This document shows positions 41,704-51,255 of a DNA stretch of 64,000 bases, piece by piece. A program made the translations under genes and the position numbers. The stretch is from Paenibacillus aquistagni (GTDB taxonomy: Bacteria; Bacillota; Bacilli; Paenibacillales; Paenibacillaceae). Where the stretch lies: positions 124,001-188,000 of the forward strand of contig NZ_FXAZ01000007.1 in NCBI RefSeq assembly GCF_900177815.1, written 5' to 3'. Position 1 is the first letter of the stretch; every line of letters starts with the position of its first letter. The notes under the pieces are model-generated. The model was not told the DNA's origin. It saw only the letters and a list, made by a program, of their open reading frames with translations, and ran no database searches.

Positions 41704-44382
41704 ATGCTGGTGGACAGCCACAAACACGATTCGCAGCAGGAACAAGCCTTCCATACCCTAACGGTAGAAGACAGTCTTGCACGCTTGAGCGCGAAAGAGC
41801 AAGGATTGGATGGAGCAGAAGCCGCCTCTCGTCTAGAACGATACGGCAAAAATATGCTGCAGGAGGCAGAAGGAAAGTCTCTTCTGCAGAAGATGCTTGC
41901 TCAATTCAAGGATGTCATGATTATCATACTTCTTGTCGCAGCAGTTATCTCTGGGCTGCTTGGAGAGTGGACCGATTCGATTATCATCGTCGTGGTTGTA
42001 TTAATCAATGCGATATTAGGTGTAGTGCAAGAAAATAAAGCGGAGAATGCACTAGCCGCTTTAAAGCAAATGTCATCCCCCAACGCCCAAGTTCGTCGAG
42101 GCGGCCAGGTGATTACGATAAAAGCAGAGGACCTTGTTCCAGGGGATATCGTGCTGCTTGAGGCTGGCAATGTAGTGCCTGCCGATATGCGGCTCATCGA
42201 GACAGCTTCCTTAAAGATTGAGGAAGCGGCCCTGACAGGCGAATCAGTGCCCGTCGATAAAGAGCTGGCTCCCCTTGAAAAGGCCGATGTCGTCATTGGC
42301 GACCGGGTCAATATGGCATACATGAGCAGCAATGTTGCATACGGACGTGGAGTTGGGGTCGTAACCGCAACTGGCGTTCATACAGAAGTCGGCAAGATTG
42401 CAAGCTTTATCTCACAAGAGGAAGATGAGATTACTCCGCTTCAAAAGAAGCTTAATGAGCTCGGCAAATACTTTACGATCATTATTATCATTGTCGCTGC
42501 CATCATGTTTGGCATCGGCTACTTTGAGGGCCGTGAATGGCTAGATATGCTGCTTACCTCCATCTCGCTCGCGGTGGCGGCGATTCCAGAAGGCTTGCCA
42601 GCCATCGTCACGATTATTTTGGCACTCGGCGTACAGAAGATGGCTAAGCGCAAATCGATTATCCGGAAGCTTCCAGCAGTAGAAACGCTGGGAAGCACCG
42701 AGATTATTTGCTCCGACAAGACCGGAACGCTGACACAGAACAAAATGACGGTGCAGCAGGCTTATGTTGGCCAGCATCATATTGATGAAGAAAAAACGAT
42801 GCTTGGTCATCTTGATGGAGACCGCTTCTTATATATCATGACCTTGTGTAATGATTCAAAGATCACGGAGGAGGATGGAAGCACGCGGCTTCTTGGGGAT
42901 CCTACAGAGACTGCATTGATTGATTATGCCCTGAAGCAAGGCCTTAACAAGCATAAGCTGGAGGAACAATATCCGCGTGTTGCCGAACTCCCGTTCGACT
43001 CAGATCGCAAGCTCATGACGACGGTTCATAAAATGCATGATGAGGATGGCTCACCCCTGCGTATTATGACCAAGGGAGCACCGGATGTGCTGCTTGAACG
43101 CTGTACGCATATAGTGAAAGATGGCAAGGTCGAACTGTTAAGCGAAGCATATAAAAAAGAAATTGCCGCCGCGAACAAAGCGATGGCAGACAAAGCACTC
43201 CGCGTTCTCGCTGCGGCCTATCGCGACATCGAGAAGCTGCCTGACGACATCCATTCTGATGCACTGGAGCGTGACCTTGTCTTTGCAGGACTCGTCGGCA
43301 TGATCGATCCGCCGCGAGAAGAAGTAAAGGATGCGGTACGAATCTGTAAAGAAGCGGGCATTCGCCCTATTATGATTACAGGCGACCATCGCGATACCGC
43401 TGCAGCGATTGCGAAGGAGCTCGATATCATTCAGGATGAGAGCGGCGTATTAACAGGAAGCGAATTGAACCAGATCGATGAGAAGGAATTCGAACAGAAG
43501 GTAACCCAGTATTCCGTTTATGCCCGGGTGTCACCAGAGCATAAGGTTAGAATTGTTCAGGCATGGAAGAAGCGCGGCAAGATCGTAGCGATGACTGGAG
43601 ACGGGGTCAATGATGCCCCTGCCCTTAAAACGGCTGACATCGGCATTGGCATGGGCATCACAGGAACCGATGTGTCCAAGGGCGTGTCCGATATGGTGCT
43701 GGCAGATGACAATTTCTCCACCATCGTAGTAGCCGTCGAAGAAGGACGCAAGGTATACAGCAACATTCGAAAAGCAATCCAGTTCCTGTTGTCTGCTAAC
43801 TTAGGCGAGGTGCTGACCTTGTTTATTGCTACGCTTGTCGGCTGGAAGATTCTATTCCCGATTCATATTCTGTGGATCAACCTTGTAACAGATACACTGC
43901 CTGCATTGGCGCTTGGCTTCGAAAAGGCGGAAGACGATATTATGAAGCAGCCGCCTCGGAAGTCGTCAACAAGCGTATTTGCCGATGGAGTTGGAGCAGG
44001 AATTATTTATCAAGGGATTCTGGAGGCAGGATTGACGCTAGGGGCTTACTGGTGGGGCCATACGCATTATTCCGAGGCTCATGCGGTAACGATGGCCTTC
44101 GCTACACTCGGCTTGATCCAGCTTACACATGCGTTCAACGTTCGATCGAACCGAAAGTCAATATTCTCTATCGGGTTCTTCTCGAACCGTTATTTGAATG
44201 GTGCCGCCGTGCTCTCCGGCCTGCTTGTTATCCTCGTCATCTTGCTGCCGTTCATGAATGATCTGTTCAGCGTGGTCGAGTTGAACCTCGAACAATGGCT
44301 TATTGTCATTGGGTCCGCAGTCGCGATCATCCCGTTGGTTGAGATCGTGAAACTATTTGTCCGCATGTCAGGCAGAAAGTGA
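41704..44382 (+). CDS. Calcium-type cation-transporting P-type ATPase (892 aa)
   Basis: P2A-type ATPase, probably exporting Ca2+; it resembles B. subtilis YloB (about 890 residues). It has an N-terminal cation-ATPase domain, [17 protein letters not shown] in the fourth membrane helix (ion ligand), the phosphorylated D338 in [33 protein letters not shown] and [10 protein letters not shown]. Ten membrane helices are expected, the last six in the C-terminal third. The start at 41704 follows GGAG; the reading frame extends further upstream without a ribosome site. It is a single gene ending at a strong terminator. Confidence 0.92.
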   Translation: MLVDSHKHDSQQEQAFHTLTVEDSLARLSAKEQGLDGAEAASRLERYGKNMLQEAEGKSLLQKMLAQFKDVMIIILLVAAVISGLLGEWTDSIIIVVVVLINAILGVVQENKAENALAALKQMSSPNAQVRRGGQVITIKAEDLVPGDIVLLEAGNVVPADMRLIETASLKIEEAALTGESVPVDKELAPLEKADVVIGDRVNMAYMSSNVAYGRGVGVVTATGVHTEVGKIASFISQEEDEITPLQKKLNELGKYFTIIIIIVAAIMFGIGYFEGREWLDMLLTSISLAVAAIPEGLPAIVTIILALGVQKMAKRKSIIRKLPAVETLGSTEIICSDKTGTLTQNKMTVQQAYVGQHHIDEEKTMLGHLDGDRFLYIMTLCNDSKITEEDGSTRLLGDPTETALIDYALKQGLNKHKLEEQYPRVAELPFDSDRKLMTTVHKMHDEDGSPLRIMTKGAPDVLLERCTHIVKDGKVELLSEAYKKEIAAANKAMADKALRVLAAAYRDIEKLPDDIHSDALERDLVFAGLVGMIDPPREEVKDAVRICKEAGIRPIMITGDHRDTAAAIAKELDIIQDESGVLTGSELNQIDEKEFEQKVTQYSVYARVSPEHKVRIVQAWKKRGKIVAMTGDGVNDAPALKTADIGIGMGITGTDVSKGVSDMVLADDNFSTIVVAVEEGRKVYSNIRKAIQFLLSANLGEVLTLFIATLVGWKILFPIHILWINLVTDTLPALALGFEKAEDDIMKQPPRKSSTSVFADGVGAGIIYQGILEAGLTLGAYWWGHTHYSEAHAVTMAFATLGLIQLTHAFNVRSNRKSIFSIGFFSNRYLNGAAVLSGLLVILVILLPFMNDLFSVVELNLEQWLIVIGSAVAIIPLVEIVKLFVRMSGRK

Positions 44383-44418
44383 TGCAGGATCGGTAAAGAT
44401 TTACATGATAAATATAGA

Positions 44419-44454
44419 AACTGCCCTCTAATGCTCATATGAAGATGGGCAGTT
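44419..44454 (+). terminator. First hairpin after the P-type ATPase gene
   Basis: AACTGCCC and GGGCAGTT form an 8-bp stem but have no T-run; the stronger terminator at 44465 follows at once. Confidence 0.4.
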
Positions 44455-44464
44455 CCCTACACAT

Positions 44465-44510
44465 AAGAGGACCTCAGCCGCCACGTCAAAGTGATAGCTG
44501 AGGTCCTCTT
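44465..44510. terminator. Bidirectional terminator between the ATPase and UMF1 transporter genes
   Basis: A perfect 14-bp stem, AAGAGGACCTCAGC (44465-44478) with its complement at 44497-44510, lies between convergent genes. T-richness is modest on both sides. Confidence 0.75.
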
Positions 44511-44557
44511 CTCAATCATCTGAATTCAACTTGGATTCCATTCGGATACAATTCGAC

Positions 44558-45901
44558 CTACAACAAGGTCTGATCCTCGTCTCGCTGCAGTGAACTCTTT
44601 TCCTTCGGGGACAAAAGCGAGCTTCCAAGAAGGTGCTCCTGTTCATCAGCTGCTTCTGCTTCACGCTTGCCTTTGTCAATATCCACGAAGCGAAGCATGA
44701 TCAGTCCAACAATAAAGAAGAGGAGAATCGACAGAATCGCTGTTCTTGTAGAGCCAGTAAGCAGTCCCACCGTACCAAACACCGCTGGACCAATGGACGC
44801 CGATACTTTCCCTGAGAGGCTGAAAAAGCCAAAAAACTGGGCTGCATAGGCTTTGGGCACCATTTGGCTGTAGATCGACCTTGCCACTGCCTGGCTGCCG
44901 CCCTGCACCATCCCAACCATAAAAGCAAGCAAATAGAAATGGAGGGCATTCTGCATAAAGTAACCCATTCCCACTATTCCCATATACGCAAGCAAGGAGA
45001 TATAGAGCGCTCGCTTGGAGCCGATCGCCCGCGCATACTTGGCAAATAAGAACGTAAACGGGATGCCCACAAACTGCGTAATTAATAAAGCAACGATAAG
45101 ATGAGTTGTGCCAATTCCAAGCTCTGCGCCGTAAATGGCCGACATGCTGATAATCGTCGTAATGCCATCATTAAAAAACCAAAAGGAGAGCAGATATTTT
45201 AACAGTTCGGGGTATTTCGGCAATCGCTTGATCGTCACCCCTACCCGCCCAAATCCTTCTTTGATATACAATCCAATTGGTCTAGCTGCTGTTCGCGCTG
45301 GATCTTTCACCGTACGGAACAGCGGAAGTGAGAACAAAAACCACCATACGCCCACTGTAATAAATACGGCTTGTGTCGCACTAATCTTATCAGGCAGGCC
45401 AAACCAAGAGAACTTCTCCAGCATGACAACATTGATTGCAAGCAAGACACCGCCGCCAATATAACCATACATATAGCCTTTCGCAGATACCTCATCTCTC
45501 TCTTCAGGCAGGGCGAGTTGCGGCAAGAGTGAGTCATAAAAGGTATTGCCTCCGGAGAAGCCAAGCGTGCCTAGAACGAACAAGATGGAGACAAGCATCC
45601 AATCTCCTTCTCCAGCCAAACTCATTAATATACAGCTGAGGGATCCAATCCAAGCAAATACGCGCAGAAAAGCCATTCTTCGTTGGGACAAGTCAGCCAT
45701 CGCCCCTAATACGGGTGCGGACAGCGCAACCAATAGCATCGCGACCGTCTGTGTAAAGCCCCAGTAGCTGGCTGCCTGCTCAAGTCCTTTTCCAGCCACG
45801 CTCTGATAATAAATAGGCAGCACCGCCGCCAGCATCGTTGTGGCGAAGGCTGAGTTCGCCCAATCATAGAGCATCCAATATCTTAGCTGCTTTGTCTGCA
45901 T
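44558..45901 (-). CDS. UMF1 family MFS transporter (447 aa)
   Basis: Twelve-helix transporter of the UMF1/Atg22-like branch of the major facilitator superfamily. It is recognised by the N-terminal YDWANSAFATTMLAAVLPIYY, GAMADLSQRR after helix 2, NTFYDSLLPQLALPEERDEVSAKGYMYGYIGGG and FFNDGITTIISMSAIYG; the substrate is unknown. The ATG at 45901 is 6 bases after GGAG. The C-terminal 40 residues form a charged cytoplasmic tail. It is divergent from a LysR gene. Confidence 0.88.
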   Translation of the reverse strand: MQTKQLRYWMLYDWANSAFATTMLAAVLPIYYQSVAGKGLEQAASYWGFTQTVAMLLVALSAPVLGAMADLSQRRMAFLRVFAWIGSLSCILMSLAGEGDWMLVSILFVLGTLGFSGGNTFYDSLLPQLALPEERDEVSAKGYMYGYIGGGVLLAINVVMLEKFSWFGLPDKISATQAVFITVGVWWFLFSLPLFRTVKDPARTAARPIGLYIKEGFGRVGVTIKRLPKYPELLKYLLSFWFFNDGITTIISMSAIYGAELGIGTTHLIVALLITQFVGIPFTFLFAKYARAIGSKRALYISLLAYMGIVGMGYFMQNALHFYLLAFMVGMVQGGSQAVARSIYSQMVPKAYAAQFFGFFSLSGKVSASIGPAVFGTVGLLTGSTRTAILSILLFFIVGLIMLRFVDIDKGKREAEAADEQEHLLGSSLLSPKEKSSLQRDEDQTLL

Positions 45902-46262
45902 CCCTATCTCCACCCTCGATCATTGATTCAACTTCATCGTAGTGCATCCTAAGCGGCTTAGACTATTCAAGAATTTGTAAAGATACTGATGCATATGCAG
46001 CGATAGCCGAACCCAAGAACTCCCAGCATTGCTCCTAAGCGAATCATACACTATAATGAGAACAACGAGAAACTTTATTTATTGATCCGGATAATTTGAT
46101 AAATGTTTTTTGTGACGGGTAACATAAGCATAGAAGCACATGAGTGCCCCCTTCACTGACCAGAGGGTTTTCAAGACTTTTTTCTATTGGAGTGGTCTTG
46201 CTGTACGAGGTATCACACCTGATGACCCAGGTTGATTCATACATTGATGGGAGGGATGTTAG
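45902..46262. other. Divergent intergenic region, UMF1 transporter / LysR
   Basis: 361 bp. A plus-strand sigma-A-like promoter lies at 46029-46057, leaving a leader of about 200 nt before the LysR gene. The leader contains short inverted repeats but nothing that I recognise as a riboswitch. Confidence 0.4.
46029..46057 (+). promoter_or_regulatory. Candidate sigma-A promoter of the LysR gene
   Basis: TTGCTC (46029-46034), a 17-bp spacer and TATAAT (46052-46057). Confidence 0.5.
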
Positions 46263-47165
46263 ATGAACTTAAGCCAATTGGAGACGCTGATCACGATATC
46301 GAAGACCATGAGCTTCCGCAAAGCAGGCGAGCTGCTTAATCTGACACAGCCTGCCGTATCTGCTCAAATTAAAAGTCTTGAGGATGAATTCAAGACGGTT
46401 CTTATCGATCGCAACCAGCCTGTGACGCTGACAGACAGCGGCAAGGTCTTTCTCGAGCATGCTGAGAACATCCTTAGAGTCGTTGAGGATATGAAGCAGA
46501 AGCTGTCTGATCTGAACCAAATACCGCAAGGCCATATCGTACTAGGTACAACAACCTCGATTGCCATACAGATTCTACCTCGCATCCTTTCTTATTTTCA
46601 AGATCAGTATCCCCTTATCAAGACAAGCATTCTGTCCATGTCCTCTTCTCAGGTAGCCGCACATATAGAGACCGGTAACGTCGATATCGGCATCGGATAT
46701 TTGACGGAGAACAATCCGAATCTCATCACATCCGTCCTGTACTACGACACATTTGAGCTTGTCGTCAATCCAGAACATCCATTGGCTCAATACCAGACGG
46801 TAACGATTGATATGCTGGAAAATGTCCCGCTGATTATGCTCTCGCCTGATACTGTAGGCAGACGTTTCGCGGATGAGGTATTCCGCGAACATGGTGTTCA
46901 GCCTCATATTGTCATGGAGCTGTCGAGCAGCGAGGAAGTAAAGAGGATGGTTGAGCTTGATCTTGGTGCTGCCATCATCTCGAAGCTGTCTGTCTCTGCT
47001 GAATTAAAGCGCGGCTCCATTAAGATGGTCCATATCAAAGAGCTTGAGACTGCTCATCCTGTGGGCGTTATTTACCGATCTGGACGATACTTGAACTCTG
47101 CGATGCAGCAGTTCCTTAATGACCTTAAAGGAATGCCAGAGGATCAATTTTACGCATCGGAATAA
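46263..47165 (+). CDS. LysR family transcriptional regulator (300 aa)
   Basis: Standard LysR protein. The N-terminal winged helix (MNLSQLETLITISKTMSFRK, LNLTQPAVSAQIKSLED) is followed by a linker helix and a type-2 periplasmic-binding-like effector domain from about residue 90 (IVLGTTTSIAIQILPRIL). The ATG follows GGGAGGG. It is divergent from the UMF1 transporter and 52 bp upstream of the PHP phosphatase gene; either could be a target. The inducer is unknown. Confidence 0.9.
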   Translation: MNLSQLETLITISKTMSFRKAGELLNLTQPAVSAQIKSLEDEFKTVLIDRNQPVTLTDSGKVFLEHAENILRVVEDMKQKLSDLNQIPQGHIVLGTTTSIAIQILPRILSYFQDQYPLIKTSILSMSSSQVAAHIETGNVDIGIGYLTENNPNLITSVLYYDTFELVVNPEHPLAQYQTVTIDMLENVPLIMLSPDTVGRRFADEVFREHGVQPHIVMELSSSEEVKRMVELDLGAAIISKLSVSAELKRGSIKMVHIKELETAHPVGVIYRSGRYLNSAMQQFLNDLKGMPEDQFYASE

Positions 47166-47217
47166 AGTCCGCATAGTATACCATCATGATTCTGACTACT
47201 CGATTGGAGGATTCATT

Positions 47218-48033
47218 ATGAAATTCGACCTGCATACCCATCACTTTCGCTGCGGACATGCAGATGGAACAATTCGTGATTATGTCGAAGCTGGAATCAA
47301 GCAAGGTCTACAGGTCATCGGAATTTCAGACCATTCGCCGTATTTTGCCTATAACGAAGACCAGCCCTTCCCTAAGATCACCATGAAGAAGAGTGAGTTC
47401 GAAGGGTATGTTCAAGAGGTGCTGAAGCTAAAAGAAGAATATGCAGGCAAGATAGAGGTTCTCCTCGGCATTGAGTCCGATTTTTTCCCTGAATCTGCGT
47501 CGATTTATCAAGCTGAGCTTGTCCAATATCCTTTTGACTATATTATCGGCTCCATTCATCACACATTCGGTGTCAGCATCTTCAATAAATCTCGCTGGAA
47601 GGGACTTCAACCTGACAAGGCCATTGAAACCAAATCAGAGTATTATCGTTTGATTCGAGCGTCTGCTCAATCAGGCATGTTTCAAATTCTTGGTCACATC
47701 GATGCCATGAAGGGCAATTATCCAGCGTTCTCTGGTATCAAGACGCCTGAAGTCATCGATGAGACGCTTAAAATCATTGCTGACAGCGATGTCGCCATTG
47801 AGATTAATACATCCGGCAAGACCAAGCTTAGCGGAGGATGGTACCCTTCTGATGATATTCTAGAGCGGGCGCTTCACTTTGGCGTGGATGTCACCTTTGG
47901 CTCTGATGCCCATAAGCCATCACGTGTTGGCGATGAATGGGACGAAGTTGCGCAGCGACTTCAGGAGATCGGTTTTAAGCGCTGGGTGTTCTATCGGCAG
48001 AAGCAAAAGCAGATCGTACCTCTTCCGCGCTAG
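47218..48033 (+). CDS. PHP-domain histidinol-phosphatase (271 aa)
   Basis: Predicted to dephosphorylate L-histidinol phosphate in histidine synthesis. MKFDLHTHHFRCGHADG is the first metal-binding motif. GISDHSPY, LGIESDFFP, DYIIGSIHH, LGHIDAMK and FGSDAHKP supply the remaining metal ligands of the HisJ/HisK family. The length fits the 268-residue B. subtilis enzyme. The ATG at 47218 is 7 bases after GGAGG; the frame is open upstream into the LysR gene but has no ribosome site there. No other his genes are nearby, so another phosphoester substrate is possible. Confidence 0.87.
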   Translation: MKFDLHTHHFRCGHADGTIRDYVEAGIKQGLQVIGISDHSPYFAYNEDQPFPKITMKKSEFEGYVQEVLKLKEEYAGKIEVLLGIESDFFPESASIYQAELVQYPFDYIIGSIHHTFGVSIFNKSRWKGLQPDKAIETKSEYYRLIRASAQSGMFQILGHIDAMKGNYPAFSGIKTPEVIDETLKIIADSDVAIEINTSGKTKLSGGWYPSDDILERALHFGVDVTFGSDAHKPSRVGDEWDEVAQRLQEIGFKRWVFYRQKQKQIVPLPR

Positions 48034-48049
48034 CCATCCGAATTATACG

Positions 48050-48090
48050 AGCTATTTGTCAGCAATCCAGCTGTGCGAATAGCTTTTTTT
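48050..48090 (+). terminator. Terminator of the LysR-PHP unit
   Basis: AGCTATT-tg pairs with c-g-AATAGCT and is followed by TTTTTTT; it lies 17 bp after the phosphatase stop. Confidence 0.75.
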
Positions 48091-48100
48091 CTTTGGAACA

Positions 48101-48130
48101 AAAAAAAGGACCTGCATCATAGAGCAGGTC
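48101..48130 (-). terminator. Terminator of the EamA transporter gene
   Basis: On the minus strand GACCTGC (rc of 48124-48130) pairs with GCAGGTC (rc of 48109-48115) and is followed by CTTTTTTTT. Confidence 0.8.
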
Positions 48131-48214
48131 ACCTCAAGGGATATATATTTTCATCAAAAGGGGGTCTTGCCTATTATATTACCTCCCAAACATTATGTGA
48201 CGATAACAGGAGTA

Positions 48215-49219
48215 TTACGGTTGTGTAACATTTACAGAAGGCGCACCTTTCAGCCTCTTGCTGCTCTTAGGTGCAAGGTTGACAACGAGGATACCTGCTG
48301 CAACCAGAACAAGCGCCAGCAATATCCATTGATTGAACTGCTCGCCCAGCAGCAAGACAGACAAGCATACACCGAATACAGGGATAAGGAATAAGAACAT
48401 CGATACCTTCCCTACACGATTATACTTCATAATCAAATTCCACAATCCAAAGCCTGCTGCAGACAAGAAGGCCAAATAAAATAACAGCAGCATGGAGCGC
48501 AGCTCCCACTGAAAAGGCGTAAAGCCGACGCGTGCGGCTCCAATGATCATCAGCACCACTCCGCCAAGGAACATCTGCCGTCCCGTAAGCCAAAGCACTG
48601 GCAGCTCCTTAGCCTCATGCTTGGCGAGAACATTGCCGAACCCTCCGAAGAAGGCCGATAAGATCAAGCAGAGCTCTCCAAGACCAAGCTCCATGTGAAG
48701 CCCTCCTTGGGTGAAGGTAACGATTGCTACTCCTCCAAAGCCAAGCAGAAGTCCCATTGTCTTATTCATCGTGAAACGCTCGCTTCGATCCATCAATCTT
48801 GCGACAACCATTTGGAAAAAGGAAGTGGCGCCTGTAATAATCGCACCTTGCATGCCTGTGCTTAAGCTAAGGCCGATATAGAAAAATAAATATTGCAGCA
48901 GCGTCTGAATGGACGCTAGACGGGTAACACGAAGCCAGCTTTTTCCCCACGTAAGCGGCTTGCCCGGAGCAGTTCCCCCCTCATCGCGAATCTCTTTTGT
49001 GCTTCGCTCCAGCAGCTTAGCAAAGAACACAAGCATGAGCCCAGCCAAGGTAAAGCGATACCCTGCAAATACCCACTGCTCAAACATTTGGCTTGACTGT
49101 ATATTCAACTCCGCATAGCCAATCTTAATGGCAGGCATTGCACTTCCCCACAGAAGTGTTGATACAAGCGCACTCACCGTCAAACCAACAGGATGCGTAA
49201 ACCATTTTTCTGCTTTCAC
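48215..49219 (-). CDS. EamA/DMT family transporter (334 aa)
   Basis: Drug/metabolite-transporter superfamily exporter with two tandem EamA repeats and ten expected membrane helices. Helix 1 is SALVSTLLWGSAMPAIKIGY; the second repeat begins near LGELCLILSAFFGGFGNVLAK and ends FLFLIPVFGVCLSVLLLGEQF. The GTG at 49219, six bases after GGAG, is preferred over the GTG at 49231, which abuts the ribosome site. The substrate is unknown, perhaps an amino acid. It is monocistronic. Confidence 0.87.
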   Translation of the reverse strand: MKAEKWFTHPVGLTVSALVSTLLWGSAMPAIKIGYAELNIQSSQMFEQWVFAGYRFTLAGLMLVFFAKLLERSTKEIRDEGGTAPGKPLTWGKSWLRVTRLASIQTLLQYLFFYIGLSLSTGMQGAIITGATSFFQMVVARLMDRSERFTMNKTMGLLLGFGGVAIVTFTQGGLHMELGLGELCLILSAFFGGFGNVLAKHEAKELPVLWLTGRQMFLGGVVLMIIGAARVGFTPFQWELRSMLLLFYLAFLSAAGFGLWNLIMKYNRVGKVSMFLFLIPVFGVCLSVLLLGEQFNQWILLALVLVAAGILVVNLAPKSSKRLKGAPSVNVTQP

Positions 49220-49337
49220 TTGCTGCTCCACCCTTCTCTATTTACGAAAAAGCGGAACAAAGCCGGCGCTCGTCGCACCGGCTCATTCCTTGCTTCAATG
49301 TATCTATACTATCATCGATCATAGGTGTTGAAAAGAA

Positions 49338-50096
49338 CTACCCTTCATCTTCACTCTTCTGGAGCCCTCGATAAACACCTGTCCGAAGCTCTCTTACATA
49401 AGGCTTAATCTCCGGCATATCTGAACGCTCAGCTGCTTGCACAGCAGCTTCAATATCATAAGGAACTCGACATAATTGCATACGAAATGGAGCCTGGTCC
49501 ACACCGCCATATTGGCCCTGCAAGATAAGGTAAGAAGCTTGCGTCATATCAAGCGGATTCCCTACACTGCCGCAATTGACGAGCGTCTTGCCTTCAATAT
49601 GCTGCACATACGCCTGATGGATATCACCATATACAACGACATCGGGAGCCTGGCATGGATGCAGCGGTTCCGTTAAGTTCGGGGTGAACTCGAACATTTC
49701 TTTTCGCTTCTCAAGAGCATCCCACGGCTGAACACGATGGTACACGCTCTGTGGGGAAGCATGGAGCAGACGAACGTGTCGACCACTAATCAAGCAGTCA
49801 AAGGAAAAGGGCAGCTTGTCTAATTGGGCGACTCTCTCTTGCCCTAGTTGCTCAGCATGCCAGCGGAATATCCACTCATCCTGCTTGCGCGCCACGAGCT
49901 CATCCCAATTGCCTCTAACGATTATGTCACACTCAGCTTGTAGAAGATCCATCACTTCGACGGAATTCGGTCCTCTGCCCACCATATCTCCCAAGCAGAT
50001 CAATCGATCTACGCCTTGACGCTCTATATCTTCGAGGACCGCCTCGAGTGCTTGAAGATTGCCATGAATATCAGAAAGGATCGCTATATTCTGCAA
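49338..50096 (-). CDS. Metallophosphoesterase, YfcE/Apaf-like (252 aa)
   Basis: Calcineurin-like dinuclear-metal phosphoesterase. Visible motifs are ILSDIHGN (D-x-H), CLGDMVGRGPNSVEV (G-D-x-x-G-R-G), RGNWDELVA (G-N-W-D variant of G-N-H-D), VVYGDIHQAYVQ and VNCGSVGNPLD. The TTG start at 50096 places the first motif at the usual position; GGGAGAAG lies upstream. It is cytoplasmic and could hydrolyse dinucleotides or phosphodiesters. Another phosphoesterase gene lies 90 bp upstream, in the same direction. Confidence 0.87.
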   Translation of the reverse strand: MQNIAILSDIHGNLQALEAVLEDIERQGVDRLICLGDMVGRGPNSVEVMDLLQAECDIIVRGNWDELVARKQDEWIFRWHAEQLGQERVAQLDKLPFSFDCLISGRHVRLLHASPQSVYHRVQPWDALEKRKEMFEFTPNLTEPLHPCQAPDVVVYGDIHQAYVQHIEGKTLVNCGSVGNPLDMTQASYLILQGQYGGVDQAPFRMQLCRVPYDIEAAVQAAERSDMPEIKPYVRELRTGVYRGLQKSEDEG

Positions 50097-50185
50097 CTTG
50101 AATCTTCTCCCTTCATTACTTCTGCCGCAACTTCACTTGCGTTATACCCCTATAAGCTTCTGTTTTAGATACTATACACCTAGAA

Positions 50186-51142
50186 TCACACGGCTACAAC
50201 CCTAAGGGTAATCATCGTCCACTCTGGAGGACAGTAAAAGCGCAGCGGAAGCAGCGACGTCCCGCTCCCCCTGCTTGTATACAAGGTAAGCGGTGTATGT
50301 AAGGGCGCATCCGATGCTTGTCTTGATAAAATGTACTTCCCATCAGGATACTTCTCTCCTAATTGAGGAAGCAGCACGGGCCCAATAAATGGAACACGCA
50401 TCTGACCGCCATGGCTGTGTCCAGACAACTGAATATCCACCTCATGCCCTAAGGTCCAATCCGCCACATCCGGCTCATGAGCGAGCAGTACACAGCATGT
50501 CCCTGACGGAATGCCAGCCAAGGCTTGATTCAGATCCGGACTCCCATCGAGCGCATCATCAATACCCGCGAGAGCAAGCTTTGCCCCTCTTGCTTCGAGC
50601 ACACGATTCGTATTGGTAAGCACATCAAATCCTGCTTCATGAAGCAGTCTCGTCGCGAGATCTTCCCCTCGGCTGTAATCATGATTGCCAAGGACGGCAT
50701 ATTGTCCAAGCGGAGCACGAAAGCGAGACAGAACCCTAACGAATTCGCTTTCGCTCGTTCGGTTGTCTAATCGTCTATCAACGGCATCGCCCGTTAAGCA
50801 GATGATGTCTGGCTGCTTCGCAAGAACACGCTCCAGCAAGCGTTCAACCTCACCGATTCCACCCTGATTCCTGTAATGGAGATCGGAGATATGCGCAATT
50901 CGAAGCCCATCAAACGATGGTGGAAGTCGGTCAAGATAACAGGTAAGCTCACGATCTTGGAGCCATGCTGGTTCAAGCCATCTCGCATAGCTTCCTAGCA
51001 CCGCTGGCACGGCAACTGCGCCGCCTATCAAGCTGAGTATAAAAGTCCTCCTGCTCATCTTCCTCTTCCCAGGCTCATCTTCCTTGGCGCTGGAATAGAC
51101 GACCGCGGTCGAATGCTTCCTTTCAGGGATCTTCAACATCAT
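50186..51142 (-). CDS. Tat-exported metallophosphoesterase, YkuE-like (318 aa)
   Basis: Calcineurin-like phosphoesterase with an N-terminal twin-arginine signal (KMSRRTFILSLIGGAVAVP, from about residue 28), like the B. subtilis Tat substrate YkuE. The catalytic motifs are IAHISDLHYR, CLTGDAVDR, AVLGNHDYSR, LLAHEPD and LSGHSHGGQM. It should act at the outer membrane face or in the cell wall after folding in the cytoplasm. Two ATGs follow GGGAGG; the second, at 51139, has better spacing. The 27 residues before the twin Arg are longer than usual. Confidence 0.87.
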   Translation of the reverse strand: MMLKIPERKHSTAVVYSSAKEDEPGKRKMSRRTFILSLIGGAVAVPAVLGSYARWLEPAWLQDRELTCYLDRLPPSFDGLRIAHISDLHYRNQGGIGEVERLLERVLAKQPDIICLTGDAVDRRLDNRTSESEFVRVLSRFRAPLGQYAVLGNHDYSRGEDLATRLLHEAGFDVLTNTNRVLEARGAKLALAGIDDALDGSPDLNQALAGIPSGTCCVLLAHEPDVADWTLGHEVDIQLSGHSHGGQMRVPFIGPVLLPQLGEKYPDGKYILSRQASDAPLHTPLTLYTSRGSGTSLLPLRFYCPPEWTMITLRVVAV

Positions 51143-51255
51143 TTCCTCCCTTTACCAGCACTACAATCCATTATGAATCACGAGCATATGCAATGCAAAT
51201 CGTGATACATTATGATTAGAGGATCATGCAGCCATGTTACAAAGGGGGATTATCT

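Noticed and set aside
46058-46262. The 200-nt LysR leader as a riboswitch
   Set aside because: Only short imperfect inverted repeats are present and no known aptamer core is recognisable.
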